64,000 nt of DNA from Spirosoma aureum (GCF_011604685.1 NZ_CP050063.1:8659001-8723000); one strand, 5' to 3'. Counted from the first letter of the stretch, positions 1 to 8,100 are shown. A program made the numbers and translations. Notes: a model not told the origin generated them from the sequence alone.

Positions 1-1054
1 TGTTGACTGCGTGAATCACAGCGCCAGCGCTCAAGAATAAACCGGCTTTAAAAAATGCATGAGTCAGCAAATGGAACATGGCTCCACCAACATTGCCGGT
101 ACCCATACCAGCCACCATCAGACCCAGTTGTGAGACCGTTGAAAAGGCCAGCACTTTTTTGATGTCGGTTTGAAAAACAGCCGAATAGCCACCCCAAATG
201 GTTGTTGTGGTGCCAATGACCGCAATGAAAACCAGCGCATCCGGTGACAGCAGTGGATGAATTCGGGCCAGCAGAAAAATACCAGCCGCCACCATCGTAG
301 CGGCATGCAACAAGGCCGATACGGGTGTTGGCCCTTCCATGGCATCGGGCAACCAGGTCAACAGCGGAAATTGTGCCGATTTTCCAACACAACCCATAAA
401 CAGGCATAAACCGATAGCTGTTGGCGGAATGGCCTGTATGCCACTGGCCAATAAAGCATTAAATTCAAGTGTATCGAAATAATAGTACGTCAGGAAAATA
501 CCGAGCAAAAAACCGATGTCGCCCACACGGTTCATCAAAAAAGCCTTTTTAGCTGCTTTCGATGCGGCAGGGCGTTCGGCATAAAAGCCAATCAGCAGGT
601 AAGACGCCAGACCAACCAGTTCCCAGAAGGCATACATTACCAGCAGATTACCAGCCAGGACGATTCCCAGCATGGCCCCGATAAATAATTGCAGGTAAGC
701 GAAATAGCGGGATAGCTTCGGTTCATCATGCAGGTAGGAGAGCGAATATACCTGCACCAGTAAAGCCACAAAATGGACTACTACGAGCATAAGCCCACTG
801 AGCACATCCAGCCGGAAACTAACGCCAAACGATACACCCGACACCGTTGCCCAGTCGGTCTGGATCGTAACCGCTTGTTCGGGCATTGTTGCCGCCAGGA
901 ACACCGACACTAGCAGGCCAATTCCTGTCGACAGAATTGCCAGCTTACCCGAAACCAGTCGGCTTAGGCCCGTCAACGCCAGAAATCCGGCGAAGGGGAG
1001 CCCCAGTAAGGCAATCATCAGCAGGGAACTTAGTTGGGGAGTGTCGTCAGGCAT
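1..1054 (-). CDS. nuoL: NADH-quinone oxidoreductase subunit L (partial, C-terminus beyond window)
   Basis: This is the N-terminal 351 residues of the large proton-pumping membrane subunit of respiratory complex I. The reading frame starts at ATG 1054 and runs off the left edge. The sequence is highly hydrophobic with successive membrane helices. It contains family-typical stretches: FWELVGLASYLLIGFY, then KAFLMNRVGDIGF, then the proton-channel core LPDAMEGPTPVSALLHAATM. The product sits in the inner membrane and is normally encoded directly after nuoK. Here nuoK lies about 1.8 kb upstream, with two oxygenase genes between them. The next gene to the right is divergent, so nuoL probably has its own promoter in the 124-bp gap. 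Identity is certain; only the C-terminus is unseen. Confidence 0.96.
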   Translation of the reverse strand, partial: MPDDTPQLSSLLMIALLGLPFAGFLALTGLSRLVSGKLAILSTGIGLLVSVFLAATMPEQAVTIQTDWATVSGVSFGVSFRLDVLSGLMLVVVHFVALLVQVYSLSYLHDEPKLSRYFAYLQLFIGAMLGIVLAGNLLVMYAFWELVGLASYLLIGFYAERPAASKAAKKAFLMNRVGDIGFLLGIFLTYYYFDTLEFNALLASGIQAIPPTAIGLCLFMGCVGKSAQFPLLTWLPDAMEGPTPVSALLHAATMVAAGIFLLARIHPLLSPDALVFIAVIGTTTTIWGGYSAVFQTDIKKVLAFSTVSQLGLMVAGMGTGNVGGAMFHLLTHAFFKAGLFLSAGAVIHAVN

Positions 1055-1178
1055 TCGTTATTGGTCAGAATTGGCCGCAAATATCCCCATTATCCCGTGG
1101 GGAAGCAAATTACTATCCATGTAAACCATATTAGCTTTTTAGGCATATTTGTAAAAAAAAACCCATCCCTACCTTATT

Positions 1179-2135
1179 ATGACTACTGCCCAAACCATTA
1201 ATCTCCCCTGGGTTGAATCGCCTTTTTTCAACAGGGAATTACAACAAGTCAATCTCGACCCCGTACTTGCCGAACAGATTCGCCGATATGCCGAAGACGG
1301 GTATCTGATTTTTGATCCGGAGATTGATGAATCAGTGCTTGATGAGGCCCGCCGGGAAGTTGAACCGCTCTACGGTAACGAACTTCGGAAACAGGACGCC
1401 TGGAAGACCGTTTCGGCCGTTCGAACCATTGCCACGGCACCTAAAATTATGGAAATGCTCCGGGTACTCTATCGTCGCGAGCCAATTCCATTCCAGACCC
1501 TCAATTTTCCGGTTGGCACTCAGCAGCGCACGCACTCCGATTCGATTCACTTCAATTCCATTCCCCAGCGCTTTATGTGTGGTGTCTGGGTTGCGCTGGA
1601 AGATGTTCGTGCTGATAATGGACCGCTTCATTATTACCCTGGCAGTCATAAATTACCCTTCTACGACTTGATTGATATGGGCCTGAAAGGCTCGGAAGCG
1701 CAAACGGTAGAGGAGATTTATGGCGGTACATACAAAAAATACGAAGAAAGGCTGGACGAAATCATTCAGGCGCATGGCCTGAAAAAAGAGACGCTGAATA
1801 TGCCCAAAGGTAAGGCGATCATCTGGTCGGCCAATCTATTACACGGGGGCGAGAAAATCCTCACACCCGGCTCATCCCGCCATAGTCAGGTAACCCATTA
1901 TTTCTTCGAAAACTGCGTTTATTACACCCCTTTACGCTCCGACGCTACGATTGACAAACTCTACATTCGCAAGATTACCAATATCGCAACCGGTCAGACT
2001 ATTGATAATAAATACTTCGACCAGACTTTAGCCTATGATAATGAAGGGTATCCCAAACGCTTTACTATTCCTTTATCGATTCGGCGAATGGGGCGATTCG
2101 TACCTTCTTTTCTGATCAAAATGCTCAAGCGCTGA
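1179..2135 (+). CDS. Phytanoyl-CoA dioxygenase (PhyH) family protein
   Basis: A 318-residue protein of the PhyH family, non-heme Fe(II)/2-oxoglutarate oxygenases that hydroxylate small molecules or lipids. The iron triad is visible as H119-x-D121 (in RTHSDSIHF) and distal H222 (in LLHGGEK). The 2-oxoglutarate-binding arginine is probably R234 (SSRHSQVTHYF). The segment DNGPLHYYPGSHKLPFYD is the usual family core between the metal ligands. There is no signal peptide, so the protein is cytoplasmic. The gene is divergent from nuoL and convergent with another oxygenase of the same superfamily. It is the only plus-strand gene interrupting the nuoK-nuoL order. The substrate cannot be told from sequence; bacterial relatives act on ectoine, lipids or natural products. 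Confidence 0.88.
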   Translation: MTTAQTINLPWVESPFFNRELQQVNLDPVLAEQIRRYAEDGYLIFDPEIDESVLDEARREVEPLYGNELRKQDAWKTVSAVRTIATAPKIMEMLRVLYRREPIPFQTLNFPVGTQQRTHSDSIHFNSIPQRFMCGVWVALEDVRADNGPLHYYPGSHKLPFYDLIDMGLKGSEAQTVEEIYGGTYKKYEERLDEIIQAHGLKKETLNMPKGKAIIWSANLLHGGEKILTPGSSRHSQVTHYFFENCVYYTPLRSDATIDKLYIRKITNIATGQTIDNKYFDQTLAYDNEGYPKRFTIPLSIRRMGRFVPSFLIKMLKR

Positions 2136-2155
2136 GGCTAAACCCGCATCGGTTA

Positions 2156-2764
2156 TCAGGCCGTTTTCAACCAACCCGTTACACTTAGCCGCTCGCGACC
2201 GGCAGGCCGGACCTCGTGTTCGAGCCGACCACTTTCAAAACAGACCAGCCGCCCGCCAATGGGCTGAATGGTTAGTTCGTGCTCGGTAGAGCCATCTGAT
2301 TCAGGGAGAAATAAAGCCAGCTGCCCACCGTCTGTTTCCTGCCAGTCGGTATTCAGGTAGCAGATTACAGAGAGTCGTCGGCGCGAATCGCTCCGGAACT
2401 GGTCAAGGTGACGCTTATAGAAAGTGCCGGGAGGATAGAGTGCATAATGGAATTCGTAATCGCGCAGGCCAAGGTAGCAGGTCCGATTTACATACTCCAC
2501 AAACTCGCCGATACGCTGGAGAAACATGGTTTCTTCCGGTGTAGCCGAAGCTTCTTCGAGCCACAGAATCTCATCGCCCCGGATCGTGTTTTCAACTGTT
2601 CTCTGTTGATTTCCAATTCCAGCCGCTCTGAATTGGCCAGCTTCCCTGCGCTCATGAAGTCGTTTCGCCAGGGCTGATACTTCGTTAGCCGTCAAAAAAT
2701 TATCGACAATGCCGTAACCTTCAGCCAGAATACCATCGATAATCGGTTCAAATAGAGAATTCAT
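2156..2764 (-). CDS. 2OG-Fe(II) oxygenase, prolyl-4-hydroxylase (SM-20/PHD2-like) family
   Basis: A protein of about 202 residues with the P4Hc double-stranded beta-helix fold. Iron ligands are H119 and D121 (YKRHLDQF) and distal H183 (LEHEV). The 2-oxoglutarate arginine is in RERLSVTGW near the C-terminus. The tyrosine-rich strand YEFHYALYPPGTFYKRHLD is typical of the bacterial SM-20/PHD2-like branch, which hydroxylates prolines in proteins such as EF-Tu. I chose the ATG at 2764 because family members begin just before the IxDGFL-like helix (here YGIVDNFL). An in-frame ATG at 2827 would add 21 unconserved residues and almost touch nuoK. The gene lies directly behind nuoK on the same strand and may be co-transcribed. 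The protein target is unknown. Confidence 0.85.
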   Translation of the reverse strand: MNSLFEPIIDGILAEGYGIVDNFLTANEVSALAKRLHERREAGQFRAAGIGNQQRTVENTIRGDEILWLEEASATPEETMFLQRIGEFVEYVNRTCYLGLRDYEFHYALYPPGTFYKRHLDQFRSDSRRRLSVICYLNTDWQETDGGQLALFLPESDGSTEHELTIQPIGGRLVCFESGRLEHEVRPAGRERLSVTGWLKTA

Positions 2765-2831
2765 GTATAGCGCTATTGGATCGTTGACTATGGGCGTTCG
2801 CTTGTTCGTCCAATAGTTCTTTCCCAACGTC

Positions 2832-3143
2832 CTAGTTCTTCATTTCATTCAACTCATCGAGCTGAGCCGTGCGAAAATGCCGATAAACCTGCAACACGAT
2901 TGCCAGTGCCACCGCCGATTCGGCAGCCGCCACTACCATGACAAACAGGCTCAGCATCTGCCCCTGCAATCGGTCGGGGTCGTACTGACTGAAGGCAACC
3001 AGATTGATATTGACGGCATTAAGCATCAGTTCGATACCCATCAGCACGACGATAGCGTGTCGTTTGAGCAACACAACGGCGAGTCCGATGGCAAACAAAG
3101 CGGCTCCGACAATCAGAAACAAATGGCTATCGACGGGTTCCAA
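2832..3143 (-). CDS. nuoK: NADH-quinone oxidoreductase subunit K
   Basis: A 103-residue, three-helix membrane subunit of complex I, the usual family length. The two buried glutamates of the proton path are visible: one in LMGIELMLNAVN (helix 2) and one in AAAESAVALAIVL (helix 3). The protein works with NuoL, NuoM and NuoN in proton translocation. The normal upstream neighbour nuoJ is absent; an unrelated sugar isomerase lies upstream instead. NuoL follows only after two oxygenase genes. Complex I genes are therefore split in this genome. Confidence 0.96.
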   Translation of the reverse strand: MEPVDSHLFLIVGAALFAIGLAVVLLKRHAIVVLMGIELMLNAVNINLVAFSQYDPDRLQGQMLSLFVMVVAAAESAVALAIVLQVYRHFRTAQLDELNEMKN

Positions 3144-3184
3144 ATCAGCTAATCAGTTAGTAGATAATTGGGTAAATAAAGGAA

Positions 3185-3223
3185 TTGGGTAAATGGTTCC
3201 TGATTTTTGGCCCATTTACCCAA
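3185..3223. repeat. Inverted repeat (12-bp perfect arms, TTGGGTAAATGG)
   Basis: TTGGGTAAATGG (3185-3196) and its exact complement (3212-3223) flank a 15-nt loop. They lie between the isomerase stop and the nuoK start, both on the minus strand. A partial extra copy of the left arm (TTGGGTAAAT) lies about 15 bp before it. It probably forms a terminator or processing hairpin after the isomerase gene. The TTGGGTA word recurs in hairpins near 11.35 and 25.6 kb. Confidence 0.7.
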
Positions 3224-3262
3224 CCCTATCTTTACCAGTTTAACTCGTTTCGTGGTTACCCG

Positions 3263-4135
3263 CTACACATCACACAGCAGAACGGCCTCTTTCAGGCTCG
3301 TTAGCGGATCGCGTTTCGGAATAAACTCCTGGGCTACATAGCCCTTGAACCCTGTATCCACGATGGCCTTCATAATTGCCGGATAGTAAAGCTCCTGCGT
3401 TTCATCGATCTCATTTCGGCCAGGATTGCCGCCCGTGTGATAATGACCAATGTATTTACTATGCTCACGGATGGTACGAATGATGTCGCCCTCCATGATC
3501 TGCATATGGTAAATATCGTACAGCAACTTGAAATTATCGGAACCGACGCGTTTACACAGATCTACGCCCCAGGCGGTATGATCACACATGTAATCTTTAT
3601 GATCGACTTTACTGTTGAGCAGTTCCATGATCATGGTAATACCATGTTTCTCAGCACTTGGCATCAGGCGTTTCAGGCCCACCGCGCAGTTCTCGAGGCC
3701 CTGTTCGTTGCTCATGCCCCGGCGATTTCCTGAAAAACAAATCACAGTGTTTAATCCTGCTTCTTTAAGCTTGGGAAAAATAGCCTCATAACTGGCTACC
3801 AGCTCGTCGTGGAATTTAGGATCGTTAAATCCATCAGGAATACCCTTTCCTGCTCCCTGCGGCAACGCCGATGTCAGGCCGTGTTTTTTCAATACGGGCC
3901 ATTCATTAGGTCCGGTCAGGTCGATGGATGTGATCCCCATCTCTTTAGCCGCTTTGCAAAGATCATCCAGCGGGATTTTGCTATAACACCACCGGCAAAC
4001 CGAGTGGTTAATACGGCCCTTCAGCATGGGAGCCGCAGCGTCGGATTGAGTCATAGAAGTAGCTAAAGAATCGGTCAACGACAGCGCCAGTGCGCTACCA
4101 GTCAGGGTTTTCAAGGCCGTTCGGCGGGTGGTCAT
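3263..4135 (-). CDS. Sugar phosphate isomerase/epimerase, hydroxypyruvate-isomerase-like TIM barrel, exported
   Basis: A 290-residue protein. A twin-arginine-like leader (MTTRRTALKTLTGSALALS) suggests export by Tat to the periplasm. It is followed by an AP-endonuclease-2/xylose-isomerase-like TIM barrel. Candidate divalent-metal ligands appear in order: E in IMELLNSK, D in LLYDIYHMQ, H in GHYHTGG and E in VAQEFIPK, the pattern of Hyi-type isomerases. The gene is 52 bp downstream of a DUF1080 gene on the same strand, so the two are probably one operon. In Bacteroidetes such pairs occur in loci that process 3-keto-glycosides. The substrate is unknown. Confidence 0.83.
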   Translation of the reverse strand: MTTRRTALKTLTGSALALSLTDSLATSMTQSDAAAPMLKGRINHSVCRWCYSKIPLDDLCKAAKEMGITSIDLTGPNEWPVLKKHGLTSALPQGAGKGIPDGFNDPKFHDELVASYEAIFPKLKEAGLNTVICFSGNRRGMSNEQGLENCAVGLKRLMPSAEKHGITMIMELLNSKVDHKDYMCDHTAWGVDLCKRVGSDNFKLLYDIYHMQIMEGDIIRTIREHSKYIGHYHTGGNPGRNEIDETQELYYPAIMKAIVDTGFKGYVAQEFIPKRDPLTSLKEAVLLCDV

Positions 4136-4187
4136 AGTGGTTTAGGATTTAGTTGCAGAAACGCAAGGTATTGCATTTCTGCAATAA

Positions 4188-4889
4188 TTATAATTCGCGA
4201 ATCCGGATGTTGCGGTACCAAACCTTGTTGCCGTGGTCCTGTAAGGCAATGTGGCCGGTAGAATATTTACCAAAGCCCGGCCATCCTTTAAACTTGCTTT
4301 CCGATACCATTTTGTCCCATTCCGGGCCGCTGGTGGGGTATTCGGCTGTTTTTTTACCGTTTAGATATTGTTCGGCTTTCCCGTTATGAATAACCAGTCG
4401 GGCTTTGTTCCACTCGCCAGCAGGTTTGGCAGCACCAGGCGTAACTGGTTTCTGGAGGTCATAAAGCGACCCCGCCGTCCGGTTGCCGTCGCGCCCTTGT
4501 TTGGCATCTGGATGACGTTCGTTATCCAGAACCTGCATTTCAGGACCAGTCTGGTAGGTAGCCTTAAACTGAGGATCTTCATGAACGTGGAAAATAATGC
4601 CACTGTTGCCGCCTTCGGCAATTTTCCACTCTATTTCCAGTTCAAAATCGCCGTATTCTTTGTCCGTTACAAGATCTCCGGCACCTCCTGCTTTCAGGTG
4701 AATAGCACCATCGTCAATACCCCACTTGTCGGAAACAGGCTGACCTGATTTAAGGTATGTATGCCATCCTTTAAGATCCTTGCCATCAAAAAGCGTCTCC
4801 CACTTCCCCTTTCCCGGAAGATTTTCGGCCTGTATGTTAAAGGTTAGCGCGAGGGCCAGCAGGCCCGCAGATAAGCGCAGGTAGTTCAT
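4188..4889 (-). CDS. DUF1080 (3-keto-disaccharide hydrolase) domain protein
   Basis: A 233-residue secreted protein with a Sec signal peptide (about residues 1-21, ending NIQA). It is followed by one concanavalin-like DUF1080 domain. Hallmarks are WETLFDGKDLKGWHTY at the start, FELEIEWKIAEGGNSGIIFH in the middle, and the ending YSTGHIALQDHGNKVWYRNIRIREL. Characterised relatives cleave glycosidic bonds of 3-keto sugars or act as lyases on them. The gene is first in a two-gene unit with the downstream isomerase-like barrel. A short palindrome (ACGACA-atc-TGTCGT, 4941-4955) lies upstream and could be regulatory. Family assignment is firm; the substrate is unknown. Confidence 0.88.
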   Translation of the reverse strand: MNYLRLSAGLLALALTFNIQAENLPGKGKWETLFDGKDLKGWHTYLKSGQPVSDKWGIDDGAIHLKAGGAGDLVTDKEYGDFELEIEWKIAEGGNSGIIFHVHEDPQFKATYQTGPEMQVLDNERHPDAKQGRDGNRTAGSLYDLQKPVTPGAAKPAGEWNKARLVIHNGKAEQYLNGKKTAEYPTSGPEWDKMVSESKFKGWPGFGKYSTGHIALQDHGNKVWYRNIRIREL

Positions 4890-5000
4890 GATAAATGAAT
4901 TGGTTGAATTTTACTGAAACAAACTATTAACGAAAAAACAACGACAATCTGTCGTGACATACCACTGTATACCAAAAGGCATTGGCCGTAAAAAAATACC

Positions 5001-5867
5001 TCAATCGTTACCAACAATCTCCTTCAGAAATGCCCGAAACTTATCGGCGAACTCTGGCCGTTTAAGCGCAAACTCAACGGTTGTTTTCAGAAAATCAAGC
5101 TTGTTGCCAATGTCGTGGCGTTTTCCTTCGATCCGATGCGCATAGAGATTCTCGCGTTTAAGCAACAATAGAAGCGCATCGGTCAGTTGAATTTCGTTAT
5201 TTTTTCCAACTGGTGTCTGCTCCAGCATGGTAAAAATCTCCGGTGTCAGTACATAACGGCCGGCAATGGCCAGGTTCGATGGCGCTTCATTAATAGCTGG
5301 TTTTTCTACGAGCGTTGTCAGTTCCAGAATCCTGTTATTCAACGGTTTGCCGCCAACAATTCCATAGCGATTAACCTTATCGTGGGGCACTTCTTCAACG
5401 GCAATTACCGATCCGCCATATTGCGCATACGTATCGATCAATTGCTGCGTAACCGGAATCACCGAGTCCATGATGGTGTCGCCCAGGAGAACAGCAAAGG
5501 GTTCGTTACCCACATGATGCTTGGCATACCGAATGGCATCACCAAGGCCATTCAGTTCACGCTGACGAACGTAATGGAGATTGGCCATGTCCGACAACCG
5601 GCGCATCTCGTCCAGAAGCAACTGATCTTCTTTTTCTTCAAGCCGGGTTTCGAGTTCAAAGTTGCGATCGAAATGGTCTTCAATGGCGCGTTTACCTTTC
5701 CCGGTAATAATCAGAATATCTTCGATACCCGAATCGACAGCCTCCTGAACAACATACTGAATCGTAGGTCGGTCGATGATCGGCAGCATTTCTTTAGGTT
5801 GAGCCTTGGTGGCAGGTAGAAACCGGGTTCCAAGTCCGGCAGCGGGGATAACGGCTTTCTTTATCAT
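5001..5867 (-). CDS. galU: UTP--glucose-1-phosphate uridylyltransferase
   Basis: A 288-residue nucleotidyltransferase that makes UDP-glucose from UTP and glucose 1-phosphate. The signature AAGLGTRFLPATKAQPKEML starts about 8 residues in, with the activating lysines in TKAQPKE. The later motifs YGIVGG and VEKPAINEAPSNLAIAGRYV are also family-typical. I start at ATG 5867 (MIKKAVIPAAG), the conserved GalU start. A longer frame from 5918 would run through the inverted repeat at 5878-5952 and is not credible. The gene follows a glucuronokinase-like gene on the same strand, which raises the possibility that the enzyme also accepts glucuronate 1-phosphate (inference). Confidence 0.95.
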   Translation of the reverse strand: MIKKAVIPAAGLGTRFLPATKAQPKEMLPIIDRPTIQYVVQEAVDSGIEDILIITGKGKRAIEDHFDRNFELETRLEEKEDQLLLDEMRRLSDMANLHYVRQRELNGLGDAIRYAKHHVGNEPFAVLLGDTIMDSVIPVTQQLIDTYAQYGGSVIAVEEVPHDKVNRYGIVGGKPLNNRILELTTLVEKPAINEAPSNLAIAGRYVLTPEIFTMLEQTPVGKNNEIQLTDALLLLLKRENLYAHRIEGKRHDIGNKLDFLKTTVEFALKRPEFADKFRAFLKEIVGND

Positions 5868-5877
5868 TTTTGAATGA

Positions 5878-5952
5878 GTGAATGAGCCAATGAGTGATTG
5901 AGTGAACAGCTGACGCATATATTTTCACTCAATCACTCATTGGCTCATTCAC
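5878..5952. repeat. Long perfect inverted repeat, 29-bp arms built from GAGTGA words
   Basis: Left arm 5878-5906 and right arm 5924-5952 are exact reverse complements over 29 bp with a 17-nt loop. The arm contains GTGATTGAGTGA, which also occurs in the hairpin at 8994-9058. It fills the 87-bp gap between the kinase stop and the galU start. A strong RNA hairpin is expected between two same-strand genes; neither side carries the long T-run of a classical terminator. Confidence 0.85.
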
Positions 5953-5954
5953 AA

Positions 5955-6950
5955 TTAAACTACATAAGGCTTTATAACGCGGGCATTCACTTTTCTGAGT
6001 TCGATAAAGAGCCGGTTGAGCATGGCATCGTCGCGGTAGAGGCCAATAATTGAACCACCCGAACCGGTAAAAGACGCTGAAGCTCCGCAGGCACGTGCCG
6101 TTTCGATCAGGCTCCGGTTGCTGTCGCTGATCGTATAAATCTGAGCGCGCAGGTCGAAGTTACGGTTGACCAGCTCGTTTAATGATTTGATATCCTGCCC
6201 AAGTAAGGCTTCCCGGCCCTGGCGGGCAACATCGGCAATCGAGCTCATCGTTTCGACGACAAGAGGCTCTCCTTTCAACCAACGCGACCGCACATCGTTA
6301 TGGACCCGTCCCGATTGTTTACCGAGATCGGTATTGTAGGCGATGTACAGCTTAGGCAGTTGGTGTGGATCGATCGGTTCGTATTGACCGTGGCCCTGGC
6401 GCTCCATCGTTTCCCGGTCAAAATCCATGTAAACACAACCCTCATAACACTGAATAACACGATCCTGCAAGCCAGCCGTGATGCCCAGTTCGTCGGCCTC
6501 AGTTGCTAGTACCAGATTAGGCAGAATCGGCAACGGAATCTCGACATTATAGAACTGCATCAACGCCCGAAACGTAGCGACGATAATCGCGCTGGAGCCA
6601 GAAAGCCCAACCTGTCGTGGAATAGATGTGCTGTAGCGAATCGAAAAATTCTGATTCGGCAACCGGATCTGTTCGCTTTCGCAATATTCAGCGAATTTTT
6701 TGATGGCTGCTTTCAACAGAGGAACACCGCCATGATAGCCGAGCGTACTAACGGCATCGCGCAGGTGATGAAGGCTCCGGAAAACGTTTGTATCCTGCGG
6801 TTGCGCTTCAATAGTCAGCTCCGGCGATGGATAAAGCGTTACGGACGCACCGAAGTTGCGAACGGTAATGGCAATGGTTTTGCCAAAAAAGCCATCAGAC
6901 GGGTTGCCAAGCAGGCCCGCCCGGGCATAGGCACGGGTTTCGATAAGCAA
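5955..6950 (-). CDS. GHMP kinase, glucuronokinase-like
   Basis: A 331-residue GHMP-family small-molecule kinase. The ATP-binding motif GLSGSSA is at about 115-121, and the C-terminal glycine motif GASASFTGSGGSIIG is near 290-304. The N-terminus ARAGLLGNPSDGFFGKTI resembles plant glucuronokinase (RVGLxGNPSDxxxGxTI) more than galactokinase or mevalonate kinase. The predicted reaction is sugar + ATP to sugar 1-phosphate, probably D-glucuronate to glucuronate 1-phosphate. The only plausible start is TTG at 6950; an in-frame stop lies seven codons upstream and no ATG lies between. It precedes galU, so the two could make UDP-glucuronate without UDP-glucose dehydrogenase. Family is firm; substrate is inferred. 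Confidence 0.8.
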   Translation of the reverse strand: MLIETRAYARAGLLGNPSDGFFGKTIAITVRNFGASVTLYPSPELTIEAQPQDTNVFRSLHHLRDAVSTLGYHGGVPLLKAAIKKFAEYCESEQIRLPNQNFSIRYSTSIPRQVGLSGSSAIIVATFRALMQFYNVEIPLPILPNLVLATEADELGITAGLQDRVIQCYEGCVYMDFDRETMERQGHGQYEPIDPHQLPKLYIAYNTDLGKQSGRVHNDVRSRWLKGEPLVVETMSSIADVARQGREALLGQDIKSLNELVNRNFDLRAQIYTISDSNRSLIETARACGASASFTGSGGSIIGLYRDDAMLNRLFIELRKVNARVIKPYVV

Positions 6951-7049
6951 GACTGTGGGGCGGGCAATTTACCCGGCGACTTTTTAATTGAAAAGCAAGT
7001 TTACAAAAGAATTCTGTTCATAACGGCGATATAACCATTTACCCCATCA

Positions 7050-7083
7050 ATAAAAAGAGCGATCGGTCAATAACCGATCGCTC
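7050..7083 (-). terminator. Rho-independent terminator of the acidic hypothetical gene
   Basis: GAGCGATCGGT (7057-7067) pairs perfectly with ACCGATCGCTC (7073-7083). On the minus strand the stem is followed by a T-rich stretch (TTTTTA). It lies about 30 bp after the stop of the gene at 7112-7588. Confidence 0.8.
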
Positions 7084-7111
7084 CCTTGGTTGAATCACTG
7101 TACTATCAGAC

Positions 7112-7588
7112 TTATTGTGAATTCGACTTGTCTTTGCCATCATAGCCGACATTGTGCGGATCATAGCCCTCATTGGGGTTATCGCCTTCTTCGAGGTATG
7201 TGGCATCTGCCCGGTGAAATAGTGCATCATCCGACGGATTTTCGGCTACCTGGCTTAGTTTGTCAGCCGCTTCGTCGCTTATCATTTTACTTTCGGGCTT
7301 CTTCGGATCGTTAATCAGTTCAGGCTCTATGTCCCACTCTTCCGTGGTTCCGTATTTATCGCCTTTCGGTTCACCCACACGGCCTACACCGAGATTAGCC
7401 TCGCGCGTATCGTGGGTAATTTCCATATTTTCGGTATCCATGTCCATACCCGACGTTGAGTCTTTGTAGGCATTTGTACCGACGCCTTCCGATTCGCGAC
7501 CATAATCAGAGTCACCATGCTGGTTAGGGTCATGCGAATAGAACTCGGGATCAACTTTATCGGGATCGAATGGTGATGTCGTTGCCAT
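7112..7588 (-). CDS. Hypothetical acidic, probably disordered protein
   Basis: A 158-residue protein I do not recognise. It is rich in Asp, Glu, Asn, Gly and Pro with few hydrophobic residues, and has no signal peptide or membrane helix. One short segment (SDEAADKLSQVAENPSDDALF) could be helical. Repeated HDP/DPN/YDP motifs occur (YSHDPNQHGDSDYG and NEGYDPHNVGYDG). The composition resembles hydrophilic, stress-associated cytoplasmic proteins, but no function can be assigned. It is followed by a clear terminator and is monocistronic. The frame has normal codon use and is probably real. Confidence 0.65.
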   Translation of the reverse strand: MATTSPFDPDKVDPEFYSHDPNQHGDSDYGRESEGVGTNAYKDSTSGMDMDTENMEITHDTREANLGVGRVGEPKGDKYGTTEEWDIEPELINDPKKPESKMISDEAADKLSQVAENPSDDALFHRADATYLEEGDNPNEGYDPHNVGYDGKDKSNSQ

Positions 7589-7672
7589 AACGTTACGTGT
7601 TTTTTCAACATATAACCCGAAATGGCATTAGGTTGTTTAGTCAGGCGAAACAGGCAGCCGCAAAGGCTACAG

Positions 7673-8065
7673 CTATTGGTTTGTTTTAAACCCGGCTATC
7701 GACTGGCTTTTTAGAGTCAATAGTTCGGCCATTAATTGGTCGTTTGTCTGCTGCAGTAACGCCATGCGTTCATTAAGCTGAAAAAGTAAAAACTCCACGT
7801 TTCTCAATCGCTCTTCGGTTGTAATGGCAGCCGATGGTGAATTAAGGGCTTTAAACATCATGCCTTCTCCCCTCAATAGCCAGTCGCCATTAACCTGAGG
7901 GTAGGCTACCAGAATTTTTTCGAGCGTATCGAAGCGTGGTTTCAGGCGGCCATGCAAAATATGATAAACTTTTTCGCCCCGATGCTCGCCCAACTGCCGG
8001 GCAAATTCAAGTACACTGATATCAAGCGTATCGATCAGCTGCTGCAAACGAAGATGGATAGTCAT
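7673..8065 (-). CDS. Cro/CI-type (XRE) transcriptional regulator
   Basis: A 130-residue DNA-binding protein. Residues 3-67 form a phage-repressor-like helix-turn-helix (LDISVLEFARQLGEHRGEKVYHILHGR), ending in the family box VNGDWLLRGEGMMF. Residues about 83-120 are a leucine-rich coiled coil, probably for dimerisation. There is no peptidase domain, so it is not a LexA-type self-cleaving repressor. Two operator-like sites lie in its upstream region, one directly before its own start and one at the divergent promoter. It is therefore probably an autoregulated repressor of the plus-strand cluster beginning at 8321. Confidence 0.85.
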   Translation of the reverse strand: MTIHLRLQQLIDTLDISVLEFARQLGEHRGEKVYHILHGRLKPRFDTLEKILVAYPQVNGDWLLRGEGMMFKALNSPSAAITTEERLRNVEFLLFQLNERMALLQQTNDQLMAELLTLKSQSIAGFKTNQ

Positions 8066-8078
8066 AGAAAAGGGTAGA

Positions 8079-8100
8079 TTTTACACAAATCCATGTAAAA
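8079..8100. promoter_or_regulatory. Operator-like site O1 (upstream of the XRE gene)
   Basis: The site is TTTTACA, 8 nt, TGTAAAA: perfect 7-bp half sites in a 22-bp dyad. It begins 14 bp upstream of the XRE start codon. The core TTACRCAAA-WCYRTGTAA is shared with the site at 8216-8237. Likely bound by the adjacent repressor (inference). Confidence 0.55.

Noticed and set aside
886..1134. Plus-strand frame at the start of nuoL.
   Set aside because: It is antisense to the N-terminal nuoL codons and runs into the intergenic region without any domain.
5187..5819. A 210-codon plus-strand frame inside galU.
   Set aside because: Antisense to a certain gene, with low-complexity phenylalanine runs and no recognisable domain.
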